In this document: piece by piece, positions 8,985 to 17,284 of the stretch
Layout: each line of letters opens with the position of its first letter
Numbering within the stretch: the first letter of the stretch is position 1
Assembly (NCBI GenBank): GCA_043775925.1
Contig: JAYVRW010000170.1
Coordinates: forward strand, 8,243-72,242
Length of the DNA stretch: 64,000 nucleotides
Direction: 5' to 3'
From: JAFDVL01 sp043775925
GTDB taxonomy: Bacteria > Acidobacteriota > Blastocatellia > RBC074
Notes under the pieces: generated by a model
The model's input: only the letters and a program-made list of their open reading frames with translations
Databases searched by the model: none
Told to the model about the DNA's origin: nothing
Made by a program: the position numbers and the translations under genes

Positions 8985-9287
8985 CACACCCTTGAAACTA
9001 ATGGTTGAATATTCTGATTGTATTGTGAAACTTTTGTATTTAAGTCAAGCATACCTTCACAATAATCTTCGATGAGAAGTAGTTGGATCCTCTTGAAGGG
9101 ATCAGAATGGTAAGCAATGTCCCTTGTTAAGTCGTAGGTTGCAGCGTTTTAAGGGCTTTATACGTGAGGCCAACCTTAATTGAAATAATAGCCTTGATAC
9201 TAGAGTTTAGACAAGGGGAAATTCGTTGCCTCTTCATTGTAATGTTGTCACTCTTGAGTGAGGGGTAGCTTCAAGCTCGGCGTTCAC

Positions 9288-10499
9288 TTAGACAATCGGC
9301 AGATTATCAAATGAAGCTAATGAAGAATAGTTACTAAAGTTACCCCATGTCGAGAAATCTGACTTCTTTTGTACTTTCTGTTGCTCAGCTCGATTGGCTT
9401 TTGTGAGCCGCCACTTGAGCTGACCGGATAATTCTTCAGCAAAACAAATGAGTTGCTCTGAAGTGAAAGAGCGCAAAAGATGTTTTTGCATTTCCTGCTC
9501 CATCTTTCGGCGATGATCGCTGACTGACGAATCAGACATGCCAACCATGTCTGCAATGACTAACTGAGATGGTTCAGTTGGGTCAAAATAGTAATGCCAT
9601 AAAATACGCCAGAATTTTTCCGTTCGCAGTGGTTGAAAACGTGTTATGCGATCTACTTTCGCCAAAAAGTCATGAGCGGCACGGCGTGCCAGCATTTCCT
9701 CTTCACGGCGCAGGTTAATTCCTTCGGGACAATCATTTTCAGAAATTATCATTTTCTCCCACGAATGAGAACCTTCCGCCTGTTCCGAAATTTGATCTAT
9801 TGAAGACACTTCAGCGTCATAAATAGGAAGCCTCGACAAAGCAAGCGTTCGCAACGCTCGCAGGGAAATCGGTGAATCCAGTTGCTTGAAAATTTCCTCT
9901 AATAATTCTACTAATTCCTGATTGGTTACGATTACCTGCGCGTCACCCTTGCACCCCACCCGCCGCCGATTGCGAATTCTGGCAGGGACGTTAGACATTA
10001 ATTCTTCCAGTTGGGCAATATCCTTGACAGATTTATCAGTACCCCATTCTCGTAAGCCGTAGACAACATTCACTGCCTGACGATAGCGCGCTGTTTGATG
10101 AGGTTCCGGTGAGCGAAAAATTTTGAAACGTGGGTCAGATTCGAGCAAGCCACTAATGCGCCTGACGATTCGATAATTTTCAGGCTGCTTACGACGCAAC
10201 GTCCCGATCAGCATGTTGGTCAATTCGACCTGAAAAATTTCGCGCTCAATTTCTGTATCACTCATCTCATCTTGCAGATAATGTTTGAAGCGCGACTTCT
10301 CCAATAATAATAAATACAGGTCTTGTGTTAAATCCGGGAGGGATAAAAGCGAAGTTGTATTTTTAGCATTATGTTGATTGCGCTGTGCTGAGCGGATCAG
10401 TGGATGGATTGAAACCAGACGGTGGAGTGATTGCCACAGCGTTGCGTCATCATTATTTTCGAGCAACGATTTCCAGGACTTGGTGGAGACAGCTTTCAT
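9288..10499 (-). CDS. Sigma-factor-like helix-turn-helix protein, unknown role
   Basis: The 403-residue protein is not firmly recognised. It is mostly charged helices with no membrane segment. Near the C-terminus, FWRILWHYYFDPTEPSQ leads into IADMVGMSDSSVSDHRRKM, which reads as a sigma region 4-like helix-turn-helix. The middle contains MSNVPARIRNRRRVGCKGD and SPISLRALRTLALSR. A sigma-like or response-type transcription factor is the best guess. ATG 10499 (MKAVSTKSWK) is chosen; the longer frame needs a TTG at 10562. No strong ribosome binding site is visible. It stands alone, upstream of the polysaccharide operon on the same strand. Confidence 0.5.
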   Translation of the reverse strand: MKAVSTKSWKSLLENNDDATLWQSLHRLVSIHPLIRSAQRNQHNAKNTTSLLSLPDLTQDLYLLLLEKSRFKHYLQDEMSDTEIEREIFQVELTNMLIGTLRRKQPENYRIVRRISGLLESDPRFKIFRSPEPHQTARYRQAVNVVYGLREWGTDKSVKDIAQLEELMSNVPARIRNRRRVGCKGDAQVIVTNQELVELLEEIFKQLDSPISLRALRTLALSRLPIYDAEVSSIDQISEQAEGSHSWEKMIISENDCPEGINLRREEEMLARRAAHDFLAKVDRITRFQPLRTEKFWRILWHYYFDPTEPSQLVIADMVGMSDSSVSDHRRKMEQEMQKHLLRSFTSEQLICFAEELSGQLKWRLTKANRAEQQKVQKKSDFSTWGNFSNYSSLASFDNLPIV

Positions 10500-11151
10500 T
10501 ATAAAACCCGGTGAGGTGGTCAGGTAATGTGTATGGTTCACCTGAGGCGTCAACAATGCCAATTACATACTATTGACGCATATTTTATAACTACTCTGAA
10601 AAAGAAGGTTGTTTGCTGACAACTCTGGTGTGCCAAGCACACTCTTGTTCAGAAAATATTTAGAAATGCGTTAAAGGGGGCGATGCGCCTGGGGCAGCAA
10701 ATCGCACTTGTTTATGCCAGCTTCCTGCCGGAAAGATAGCGAAGAAGGAATTATAACCGGGAATGAGAAGAGCTTCTATTTCAGCATTTGGGATAAAGCT
10801 CTGCCCGAATGAGGTCGGTTACAGAATCCGTAATAAAATCGTCAAAGAGCCAGGGCTTTTTACGAAGTAATATTCACCTGTAATCAAAAATCTTGCGCTG
10901 AACTGCGCGATGACTCCAGCATAATGTGGTGAGACACCGTGCCAGACCAAATGGAATATTTGAAAAATCCAATGTCTAACATTATACAAACAACCGCCGA
11001 CAGTAGCCAGCTTTTTTTTAAAAGATGTCATAATTTTATCATCATTCTGTAACAGCTTGCATTTCATCGATAACGAGACCCCAATCGTTCAGTGAAGCGT
11101 TTGCCGTCTCACGCTGGCTATGGTAAAAACTATTTCATCGTCACCTCGAAT
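10500..11151. other. Intergenic region, 652 bp, with one stem-loop
   Basis: No supported gene lies between the sigma-like gene and tRNA-Arg. A stem-loop occupies 10616-10652: CTGACAA pairs with TTG-TCAG (one bulged T), and an inner GTGTGC pairs with GCACAC around a 3-nt loop. On the minus strand it would lie in the leader of the sigma-like gene, so it could be an attenuator. An 82-codon open frame on the minus strand (10819-11067) has no ribosome binding site and no recognisable features. Confidence 0.45.
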
Positions 11152-11228
11152 GCGCCTGTAGCTCAGCTGGATAGAGCACTAGACTTCGAATCTATAGGTC
11201 GGGGGTTCGAATCCCTCCGGGCGCACCA
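11152..11228 (+). tRNA. tRNA-Arg (anticodon TCG)
   Basis: The 77-nt sequence folds as a tRNA with CCA encoded. The acceptor GCGCCTG pairs with CGGGCGC (one G-U pair). The D stem is GCTC/GAGC. The anticodon stem-loop is CTAGA, CTTCGAA, TCTAT, with the outermost pair mismatched. The T arm is CGGGG-GTTCGAA-TCCC type. Loop positions 34-36 are TCG, which reads CGA arginine codons. Confidence 0.95.
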
Positions 11229-11346
11229 TTAAACTCCAAAATAATTTTCCATCTGTAGGGAATTCAAATGAAAGCGGGTTCAGAATCCGTCTGTCTCTAT
11301 GATAAAATGATTATTCTTTAATTTGAAACTAAGAGTGAGGTTACTC

Positions 11347-11631
11347 ATGACTACGATTGATTGCACACGTTGTGGAAATAATTTTGCCAGCCTGGAAAAA
11401 ACGCCGTTTGGCGGTGCACTTGGTAAACGCATTCATGAGAATATTTGTCATGGCTGTTGGAAGGAATGGTTAGCCAAGCAAAATCAACTGATTAATCATT
11501 TTGGACTCAGCACAATCAATCCCGAGCATCAACAGTTCTTGATCGAAAACATGAAAACGTTCCTTTTCAACGAAGGGCAATTACCGCAAGCAGTGATTGA
11601 CTCGACGCTGGAAGGCACGATTACTCACTAA
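11347..11631 (+). CDS. YggX-like Fe(II)-trafficking family protein with N-terminal Cys pair
   Basis: The 94-residue protein resembles the YggX / oxidative damage protection family (PF04362). It shares the order LGKRIHENIC, W-x-EW, KQNQLINHFGL, NPEHQQFL and a final FLF. Unlike the Escherichia coli protein, the N-terminus reads CTRCG, and NICHGCW follows, giving two CxxC pairs that could bind zinc or iron. ATG 11347 is chosen because GAGG lies six bases before it; an upstream start at 11323 lacks this. The next gene, lepB, begins three bases after its stop, so they are cotranscribed. Confidence 0.75.
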   Translation: MTTIDCTRCGNNFASLEKTPFGGALGKRIHENICHGCWKEWLAKQNQLINHFGLSTINPEHQQFLIENMKTFLFNEGQLPQAVIDSTLEGTITH

Positions 11632-11634
11632 GTT

Positions 11635-12297
11635 ATGACAAACGAAAAAGAGTATGTTGGCATCAGAGTCGAAGACGATTCGGGCATCCGTGAAGTGCGT
11701 GACCTGATGGCTCCTTACAGCACGGCGGTAGAATCCAAAAGTTTGTGGGCAGAAGCGCGGTCATTGATGCGCGATATTCTCATTGCCTGTTTGATTGCAA
11801 CGTTCATTATTTTCTTTCTGGTGCGTCCGGTGCGTGTCGAAGGGGAAAGCATGAAGCCCAGATTGCAGGATCGTGATCGTATTTTCGTCAATCAAATGGT
11901 GTATTCCATGCGTGAATGGTTTGGCGATACCCAGCCCATCAAACGCGGAGATATTGTTGTTTTATATTATCCACGCGACCCTTCAAAATCTTATATTAAG
12001 CGCGTCATTGGATTACCTGGAGAGCAAGTCACCATTGAAAATGGCAAGCTTTATATTAACGGCGTCCTACAACAAGAACCTTATTTAACGCCGGAAAATG
12101 TGAATTCTTACCATCGAAGCTCAGTCACTGAGCAGGTGGAAGATCACCATTATTTTGTGATGGGCGACAACCGGAATTACAGCAGCGACAGTCGTGATTG
12201 GGGCTTGGTGCCGGAAAAATATATCTACGGCAAAGCGATGTACCGCTACTATTCGCCCCTGAACTGGTTTGCGAATGTTGGCTCACTGAACAATTAG
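11635..12297 (+). CDS. lepB: Signal peptidase I
   Basis: Signal peptidase I removes signal peptides from exported proteins at the outer face of the inner membrane. The 220-residue protein has one N-terminal membrane helix (about 48-64) followed directly by VEGESMKP, whose Ser72 is the nucleophile. The general base is Lys122 in SYIKRVIGLPGE. The conserved box VMGDNRNYSSDSRDWG is present. Size and single helix fit the short Gram-positive/acidobacterial form rather than the two-helix E. coli enzyme. It is closely packed between the YggX-like gene and carA. Confidence 0.95.
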   Translation: MTNEKEYVGIRVEDDSGIREVRDLMAPYSTAVESKSLWAEARSLMRDILIACLIATFIIFFLVRPVRVEGESMKPRLQDRDRIFVNQMVYSMREWFGDTQPIKRGDIVVLYYPRDPSKSYIKRVIGLPGEQVTIENGKLYINGVLQQEPYLTPENVNSYHRSSVTEQVEDHHYFVMGDNRNYSSDSRDWGLVPEKYIYGKAMYRYYSPLNWFANVGSLNN

Positions 12298-12317
12298 TAA
12301 AGAGGAATAATTAATCA

Positions 12318-13544
12318 ATGACTAATGAAGCGATTCTTGCGCTGGAAGATGGGCGCATCTTTCGTGGCACAGCCTGCGGCACTTCCGGTGAGTGTACGGG
12401 GGAAATTGTTTTCAATACTTCGATGGCGGGCTATCAGGAAATTCTCACCGATCCATCCTACGCCGGACAAATCGTGACGATGACGTATCCGCAGATCGGC
12501 AACTATGGCGTCAATCCCGAAGACGTTGAATCGCGTCGTCCTTTCATTCAGGGATTTGTCGTCCGTGAGATGTCCGAAGTCACTTCCAACTGGCGCGCTA
12601 CGATGTCGCTGGATGATTATCTCAAGGAATACGGGATCGTTGGAATTTCTGAAATTGATACGCGGGCGCTGGTTCGCCACATCCGCGAAAAAGGCGCGAT
12701 GCGTGCCTGTATTTCTTCCGTAGACCTCGACGAAAAAAGTTTGATTGCTAAAGCCCAGGCTGCGCCGTCAATGCTTGGACGAAATTTAGTGGATGAAGTC
12801 ACGTGTGGCGATAGCTACGAATGGTCAGAAGCCATTGAAGCCATCGCCGGAGAGAAACTCCACCGCACCGAAGCGCTTGACGAATTCGCAGTGAATTTCA
12901 CTCCGCACGAAGCCTTGGAAATGAGCGGCACTATCAACACGGAATCTTTCCACGTCGTCGCTTACGATTTCGGTATCAAATATTACATTTTACGTTATTT
13001 GGCTGCGCTGGGTTGTCGTGTGACCGTAGTTCCGGCGCGAACTTCCGCTGCCGATGTTTTAGCCATGAATCCCGATGGAGTCTTTTTATCGAATGGTCCC
13101 GGTGATCCGGCTGCGCTCGAACCCATTGTTGACGAAATCAAAAAACTGGTTGGAAAAAAGCCAATTTTTGGAATTTGTCTGGGACATCAGGTTTTGGGAG
13201 CAGCTTTTGGCGGGACGACTTTTAAATTAAAATTCGGACATCGTGGAGGCAATCAGCCGATCAAAAATACACGGACCGACAAGATCGAAATCGCCGCGCA
13301 CAATCACGGCTTCGCGGTTGATCCGAACAGCCTGAATCAGGACGAAATTGAATTGACGCATTGGAATATCAACGACCATACACTGGCTGGAATCCGCCAT
13401 CGGACGCTGCCAGTATTTTCCGTGCAATACCATCCTGAATCCAGCCCGGGTCCGCACGATTCAGCGTATTTGTTTCATGAGTTTATTGCGGATATGAAAG
13501 CGTTCCGCGATGGCGTCAAGCAAAAAGGACAGGGGAAGAGTTAA
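12318..13544 (+). CDS. carA: Carbamoyl-phosphate synthase small subunit CarA
   Basis: CarA hydrolyses glutamine and passes ammonia to CarB to make carbamoyl phosphate for arginine and pyrimidines. The 408-residue protein has the N-terminal CarA domain (GYQEILTDPSYAG, SEIDTRALVR) and a class I glutamine amidotransferase domain. The nucleophile is Cys287 in GICLGHQ, and the His-Glu pair is in FSVQYHPESSPGP. The motif HNHGFAVD is also conserved. It follows lepB by 20 bp. carB does not follow; a repeat element and an unrelated regulator come next. Confidence 0.95.
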   Translation: MTNEAILALEDGRIFRGTACGTSGECTGEIVFNTSMAGYQEILTDPSYAGQIVTMTYPQIGNYGVNPEDVESRRPFIQGFVVREMSEVTSNWRATMSLDDYLKEYGIVGISEIDTRALVRHIREKGAMRACISSVDLDEKSLIAKAQAAPSMLGRNLVDEVTCGDSYEWSEAIEAIAGEKLHRTEALDEFAVNFTPHEALEMSGTINTESFHVVAYDFGIKYYILRYLAALGCRVTVVPARTSAADVLAMNPDGVFLSNGPGDPAALEPIVDEIKKLVGKKPIFGICLGHQVLGAAFGGTTFKLKFGHRGGNQPIKNTRTDKIEIAAHNHGFAVDPNSLNQDEIELTHWNINDHTLAGIRHRTLPVFSVQYHPESSPGPHDSAYLFHEFIADMKAFRDGVKQKGQGKS

Positions 13545-13552
13545 GAATTTTC

Positions 13553-13647
13553 AGACAGGATTTACAAGATTTTTTGCAGGATGAACAGGACTTACGTGCA
13601 AGAATATGACTTGTAAATCTTGTCTTAAAATCTTGTTAATCCTGTCT
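13553..13647. repeat. Palindromic intergenic repeat, ACAGGATT family, copy 1
   Basis: A 95-bp element has 21-bp terminal inverted repeats with a single mismatch: the left arm is 13553-13573 and the right arm is 13627-13647. Left begins AGACAGGATTTACAAG; right ends TTGTTAATCCTGTCT. The interior repeats the same words (CAGGATGAACAGGA, CTTGTAAATCTTGTC). It begins nine bases after carA. A second, shorter copy lies before murD (34156-34215). It could act as a transcript-end structure. Confidence 0.85.
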
Positions 13648-13684
13648 AAAAAAAACTCTTCCCCGAAAATCTTTTTCCTGAAAA

Positions 13685-13972
13685 CTATGAACCCTGCCAA
13701 TGTTTTTTTGGGCTTGGCAATTTCTCCGGCAAGTCAATCGCGTCATCCACCAGCACATCAAGACAGACATTTGCTAATCTTGCGTAGCGCAAGAGTTCCA
13801 ATAAATTAGGTTCTCTATAACCAAGTTCATTTCCGGCAATCGCCATATAGCCAATTGTTTCTTCCAATCCTAACCGATACAACATTTCAGTTTGTGACAG
13901 ATTTAAAGCCAGTCGAATCTGTTGGAGCTTTTCTGCAAGGCGTTGAGGTCTGGGTCTGGCTAAGCGTCCCAT
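13685..13972 (-). CDS. Small XRE-type helix-turn-helix regulator
   Basis: The 95-residue protein is almost entirely one Cro/C1-type helix-turn-helix domain. It contains RLAEKLQQIRLALNLSQTEM, then GNELGYREPNLLELLRYARLANV, which are the usual helix 1-2 and helix 4-5 signatures of XRE regulators. The segment between is longer than usual. The tail VCLDVLVDDAIDLPEKLP is the common end of the domain. No sensing domain is attached. It points away from the fulvocin C-like gene and shares its upstream region, so it could regulate that gene; this is inference. Confidence 0.75.
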   Translation of the reverse strand: MGRLARPRPQRLAEKLQQIRLALNLSQTEMLYRLGLEETIGYMAIAGNELGYREPNLLELLRYARLANVCLDVLVDDAIDLPEKLPSPKKHWQGS

Positions 13973-14262
13973 CAGGAAATTCCTCCCGATGAAAACGCTT
14001 GCAACTTATTGTTAAAGCTGCTATTTCTATTTACAAATACTTGCGTTCCTAGAAACCACGTCGCCGAGAGCCTACTCAGTTTGTGCTCTCCGACGGAATC
14101 CATCACGACTTGTTTAGAGACGGACTACGCATTTTGCTTAGTTCAATTGTCAAAGGTTAAGGAGTAAAAATACCAGACTCAGAAGCAATTACCAATGCTT
14201 TGTGCGGGTATCTTTACAGTATATTTCCTCATGAAATACCGTGAGGAAAAAGGAGAAAAATT
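13973..14262. other. Divergent intergenic region with stem-loop
   Basis: This 290-bp region separates the XRE regulator from the cysteine-rich protein gene. A stem-loop lies at 14059-14095: CGTCG pairs with CGACG and GAGAGC pairs with GCTCTC, with a 2-nt bulge and a 13-nt loop. It may be a transcript structure. AGGAG at 14251-14255 is the ribosome binding site of the plus-strand gene. No strong promoter was identified on either strand. Confidence 0.45.
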
Positions 14263-14889
14263 ATGTCGAAAAAAACTTCTCGTGTATCATTCGTTTTGTT
14301 GGCTGTAGGGTTAATTGCTGTCGTAGCGATCCTTGTCGCAGTGCAAAAATCTGCTACCGCAAACAGTCGTTCATCACTGAGTGCGGCTATAATTATAGAT
14401 GATGAAGCAGTGAGAAAGTATAAAGGAATGGCAGCTTTATCATCTGAAGAAAGAAAAAATATTTTTCGTGAATCTTCAGCAAATGATAAAAGTGCGCTGT
14501 GGCAAGTACATTTTTCAGAGTATAAGAAAGCTCACCCAGACCTTTCACCGGAGCAAATAAAGGTTCTGGAAGAGGCGGCGAATTTAGCAATTCCGCTCAC
14601 TTTCAGTCTTCCTGGCAATCAGCAAATCAAGAATGCGGTAATTGGTAAGGCTCTACAAAATTTGAGGAATCATGCAGTAGCTACTTTTTCGCAAGACGAA
14701 GCAAGAAAGTTATTTGCCCAATTAGGGAATGCTGAAGCTTCTATTGTAGTAAGAAGGGACTGTAATTGTAGCACTATTGATACTTGGTGTGGTGGAAATT
14801 ATTGTCGTGACCACGCATATAACGGGTGTAGTACATCAGATTGGGGATGCGGAACTCTCTGGATGGCAAGTTGTAATGGTGGTTGCTAA
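14263..14889 (+). CDS. Fulvocin C-like cysteine-rich exported protein
   Basis: The 208-residue protein has an N-terminal hydrophobic helix (about 8-27), a soluble helical domain (about 40-160), and a 45-residue cysteine-rich end. The end holds eight cysteines in the order C-x-C, C, C, C, GCG, C, C, with CNCST and GCGTLW. As recalled, this spacing resembles fulvocin C, a 45-residue, four-disulfide bacteriocin of Myxococcus fulvus. The helical domain would be a leader or pro-domain. Its partner appears to be the thioredoxin-like gene 110 bp downstream. AT-rich codon use differs from neighbouring housekeeping genes. Antibacterial activity is inferred only. Confidence 0.65.
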   Translation: MSKKTSRVSFVLLAVGLIAVVAILVAVQKSATANSRSSLSAAIIIDDEAVRKYKGMAALSSEERKNIFRESSANDKSALWQVHFSEYKKAHPDLSPEQIKVLEEAANLAIPLTFSLPGNQQIKNAVIGKALQNLRNHAVATFSQDEARKLFAQLGNAEASIVVRRDCNCSTIDTWCGGNYCRDHAYNGCSTSDWGCGTLWMASCNGGC

Positions 14890-14899
14890 AGTTTTTCAG

Positions 14900-14938
14900 G
14901 AAACGCAGTTAGAGTTACTTTAACTGCGTTTCTATTTG
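14900..14938 (+). terminator. Stem-loop terminator or attenuator after fulvocin C-like gene
   Basis: A perfect 12-bp stem (GAAACGCAGTTA 14900-14911, TAACTGCGTTTC 14921-14932) with a 9-nt loop is followed by TATTTGTTGGTT. It begins 11 bases after the stop codon. The short U-tract may let some transcripts continue into the thioredoxin gene, giving more of the first product than the second. Confidence 0.75.
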
Positions 14939-14998
14939 TTGGTTCTTAGTGAGTAATGACCAATCACAAAAGAGGTAGCTCTAATCGGAGAATAACTT

Positions 14999-15859
14999 AT
15001 GAAAATAAAACGTATAGCACTGCTCTTTGTGGTTTCTTTGCTATTAACCTTACTGATCTCTCCACTTCGTGGGTTTGGCTATGGTATTAAAGCGTCGTCA
15101 TTAGTCGGATTTACCTTGTATTTTATTTTTACAATAGTAGGTATTCGAAGGTCGGCTAATGTCTTACAACCTGCGCAAATCACGATGGCAATTGTTGCGG
15201 GGCTTTTCCTGATTCAGCTACCTATGAGGATTCGTTTTTTCACCGCAGGGTTATTTTCTTTCCCGGATTTTATCTTACATTTTCTTGGCATTATGTCTGG
15301 ACTTGCATTCACTAACCTTCGTAGTCCGCAAAGATGGTTGACTACTGGGCTGGGTTTTTTCCTGACATTAACTATGTGCGTTAAGGGCTATGATATGTGG
15401 CTTCATAGACTTAATTACGGGACATTTACAGGTAAGGTTTTATACTCCTTACCAGCAAAGTTTGAAGCCTTCGACGAAAGTAAATCCTTGATAACAGATA
15501 AAGATTTTACGAATAAGGTAGTTATCCTTGATTTCTGGAATACGAGTTGTGGTATCTGTTTTCAAAAATTTCCACAGCTTCAGAAGTTTTACGAGAAGCA
15601 TAAAACTGAGACGACGCTTCGCATTTTAGCAGTTGATACGCCGCTTGAAGATGACAAGGAAGGTGACGCTTTTAAAGCAATAAAAGATGAAGGACATAGC
15701 TTCCCTGTAGTTATTACCAAAGAAGCTAACTTAGCGGAACAATATGGAGTGACGGGTTATCCAACTACTTTTGTGATTGACCAAAAAGGCAATATTGTAT
15801 TTCGAGGCGATCTTGAACACGCAACAAAGTTAGCGGAAGAGCTAATAAAATCAAGCTAA
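14999..15859 (+). CDS. Membrane-anchored TlpA-like thioredoxin
   Basis: The 286-residue protein begins with about five hydrophobic helices (roughly 6-135). A thioredoxin-fold domain follows (about 150-286). The redox motif is Cys184-Gly-Ile-Cys187 within FWNTSCGICFQKFP, and the cis-proline loop reads GYPTTFVID. The domain is of the TlpA/ResA type, which acts outside the inner membrane on thiols. The helical part is not recognised; MauE/DoxX-like proteins have a similar number of helices. The neighbour upstream is an eight-cysteine exported protein, so a role in its disulfide formation or export is a reasonable inference. Confidence 0.75.
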   Translation: MKIKRIALLFVVSLLLTLLISPLRGFGYGIKASSLVGFTLYFIFTIVGIRRSANVLQPAQITMAIVAGLFLIQLPMRIRFFTAGLFSFPDFILHFLGIMSGLAFTNLRSPQRWLTTGLGFFLTLTMCVKGYDMWLHRLNYGTFTGKVLYSLPAKFEAFDESKSLITDKDFTNKVVILDFWNTSCGICFQKFPQLQKFYEKHKTETTLRILAVDTPLEDDKEGDAFKAIKDEGHSFPVVITKEANLAEQYGVTGYPTTFVIDQKGNIVFRGDLEHATKLAEELIKSS

Positions 15860-15898
15860 TATTCTGAAAGCATGCTAATCCAATCTTTCTTAGTCTCT

Positions 15899-17272
15899 TT
15901 ACAAATCGTCAAAATAAACCACGTGCGAACTCCGCCAAATGTTCGCAGGAATTGATCCCCGTTGCGCTGAAGTCAGCAGGATTTTGAATTCGTCGTCGGC
16001 TAAGGCGGGGAGGCGTTGCAATAAATTTACAGGAGCATCTTCCAGCTTTTCCGAAACAAAGGGCGTAACACGCGCTAATTGTTTGAGCATCGCGTACCGA
16101 TGATCGTTGTCGCGTCCGAAGTGTGAATCGTATTCGCTCAGCATTAACCGCACGTCCGCGCCTTCGTCGAGAAAATGTGTCAGCAGGCTGGCGGCTAAGG
16201 TCACTGCTTTTTCAAAAGCAGAAGTTCGCAGTTCACTGTTCGCAGCACCTTCCTGCTTACTATCCTCTGCTCCCTGCTCCCTGTTCCCTTCATAAGTATC
16301 CAAAGCAATAGTCACGCGCCAATCGTCATCTCTGGTAAATTCGCGCACCATTAATTTTGAAGCTTTGGCGGTGGCTTTCCAATCAACATAACGCGGATGA
16401 TCGGTCGGTGTGTAGTGGCGAATCGCGTACAAATCACTGCCGCTCCCCTTTTGTTCGCTTTCCATTTGCCCGTGGGTCAGCGGCAACAAATGATAGAAAT
16501 CATCCAGCGGGAGCGGGTTTGGATATACAGTGACTTCTCCACTGGCTTCGACGTAGCGGCGGCGTTCGACAAATCCAAACGGAAATCTGGTAGTGATCGT
16601 AAATCCGCGCACTGGAAAAACTCCGCGCTGATCGAAGGTGCGGGTGATGCTGGCTTTGGCTTTGGCTCCGGCGGGAACGATGGCGAAGTGCGCTAAATCT
16701 CCGATGGATTGATCGGGAATTTTATTTGCCTTGCGAAGCGCAAAACGATTTTCTTTATCGGTTGCGGCGACAACCAATGAAAATGAAGGGAGGAAACGTT
16801 TTTGATTCGTGATGGTAGCTTCAAGTTGTGCTGGTTCACCGGCGAAAATATGGTCGGGAAAACGCAGCGCGACGCCTAAATCTCCAATGCTCAAACGCGA
16901 AGCGACACCAGAAATAATCATCGTTGCCATCAACGCCGCCAGCACCATGTAAAGCAAATTATTTCCAGTGCTAACCGAAGCAATCGCTACGATGAGGATG
17001 AAAGCGATGAACATCCATCCTGCGCTCATCACATTCATCGCAAGGCGTGATTGCAGGAATTCCATCTGAACATTTTTGGCAAGGCGCGGAACGACATACA
17101 GTAAAATACACAACGCCAAACCAAGCGCAATTTTTGAAGCTAAGGAAGCAACCTCAAAATCACCAGAGCTGGTGGCGGCAGCCGCAACCAATGCTGATCC
17201 AATCGCCCCAAAAATCAGGATGGACGAGACGAACAGGAAGCGGAGAAATTTTTTATCCTTCAGGAATTTCAA
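15899..17272 (-). CDS. DUF58 family membrane protein
   Basis: The 457-residue protein has two pairs of N-terminal hydrophobic helices (about 10-55 and 75-115), a beta-rich middle, and the DUF58 core near 270-300 (GSGSDLYAIRHYTPTDHPRYVDWKATAK). A von Willebrand-like segment IALDTY follows. DUF58 proteins pair with MoxR ATPases, and the moxR gene is 40 bp upstream. Residues about 328-351 (NREQGAEDSKQ and ANSELRTSA) are encoded by a GGGAGCA/GTGAACTG-type intergenic repeat read in frame. The start is TTG 17272, with no ribosome binding site; it is kept because the first helices are needed. Confidence 0.85.
   Translation of the reverse strand: MKFLKDKKFLRFLFVSSILIFGAIGSALVAAAATSSGDFEVASLASKIALGLALCILLYVVPRLAKNVQMEFLQSRLAMNVMSAGWMFIAFILIVAIASVSTGNNLLYMVLAALMATMIISGVASRLSIGDLGVALRFPDHIFAGEPAQLEATITNQKRFLPSFSLVVAATDKENRFALRKANKIPDQSIGDLAHFAIVPAGAKAKASITRTFDQRGVFPVRGFTITTRFPFGFVERRRYVEASGEVTVYPNPLPLDDFYHLLPLTHGQMESEQKGSGSDLYAIRHYTPTDHPRYVDWKATAKASKLMVREFTRDDDWRVTIALDTYEGNREQGAEDSKQEGAANSELRTSAFEKAVTLAASLLTHFLDEGADVRLMLSEYDSHFGRDNDHRYAMLKQLARVTPFVSEKLEDAPVNLLQRLPALADDEFKILLTSAQRGSIPANIWRSSHVVYFDDL
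16220..16292. repeat. Intergenic-type simple repeat inside the DUF58 gene
   Basis: Within the coding strand (minus) the sequence runs GGGAACAGGGAGCAGGGAG and continues to a GTGAACTGCGAAC-type end. Such degenerate GGGAGCA and GTGAACTG words normally occur between genes. Here they are a 72-bp multiple-of-three insertion and leave the frame open. The encoded stretch lies in the linker between the IALDT strand and the next helix of the domain, a loop that can tolerate insertions. Confidence 0.6.
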
Positions 17273-17284
17273 GGCAGTCTGTAG

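Noticed and set aside
10819..11067. 82-codon minus-strand open frame before tRNA-Arg
   Set aside because: No recognisable domain, no ribosome binding site and no neighbouring gene to support it.
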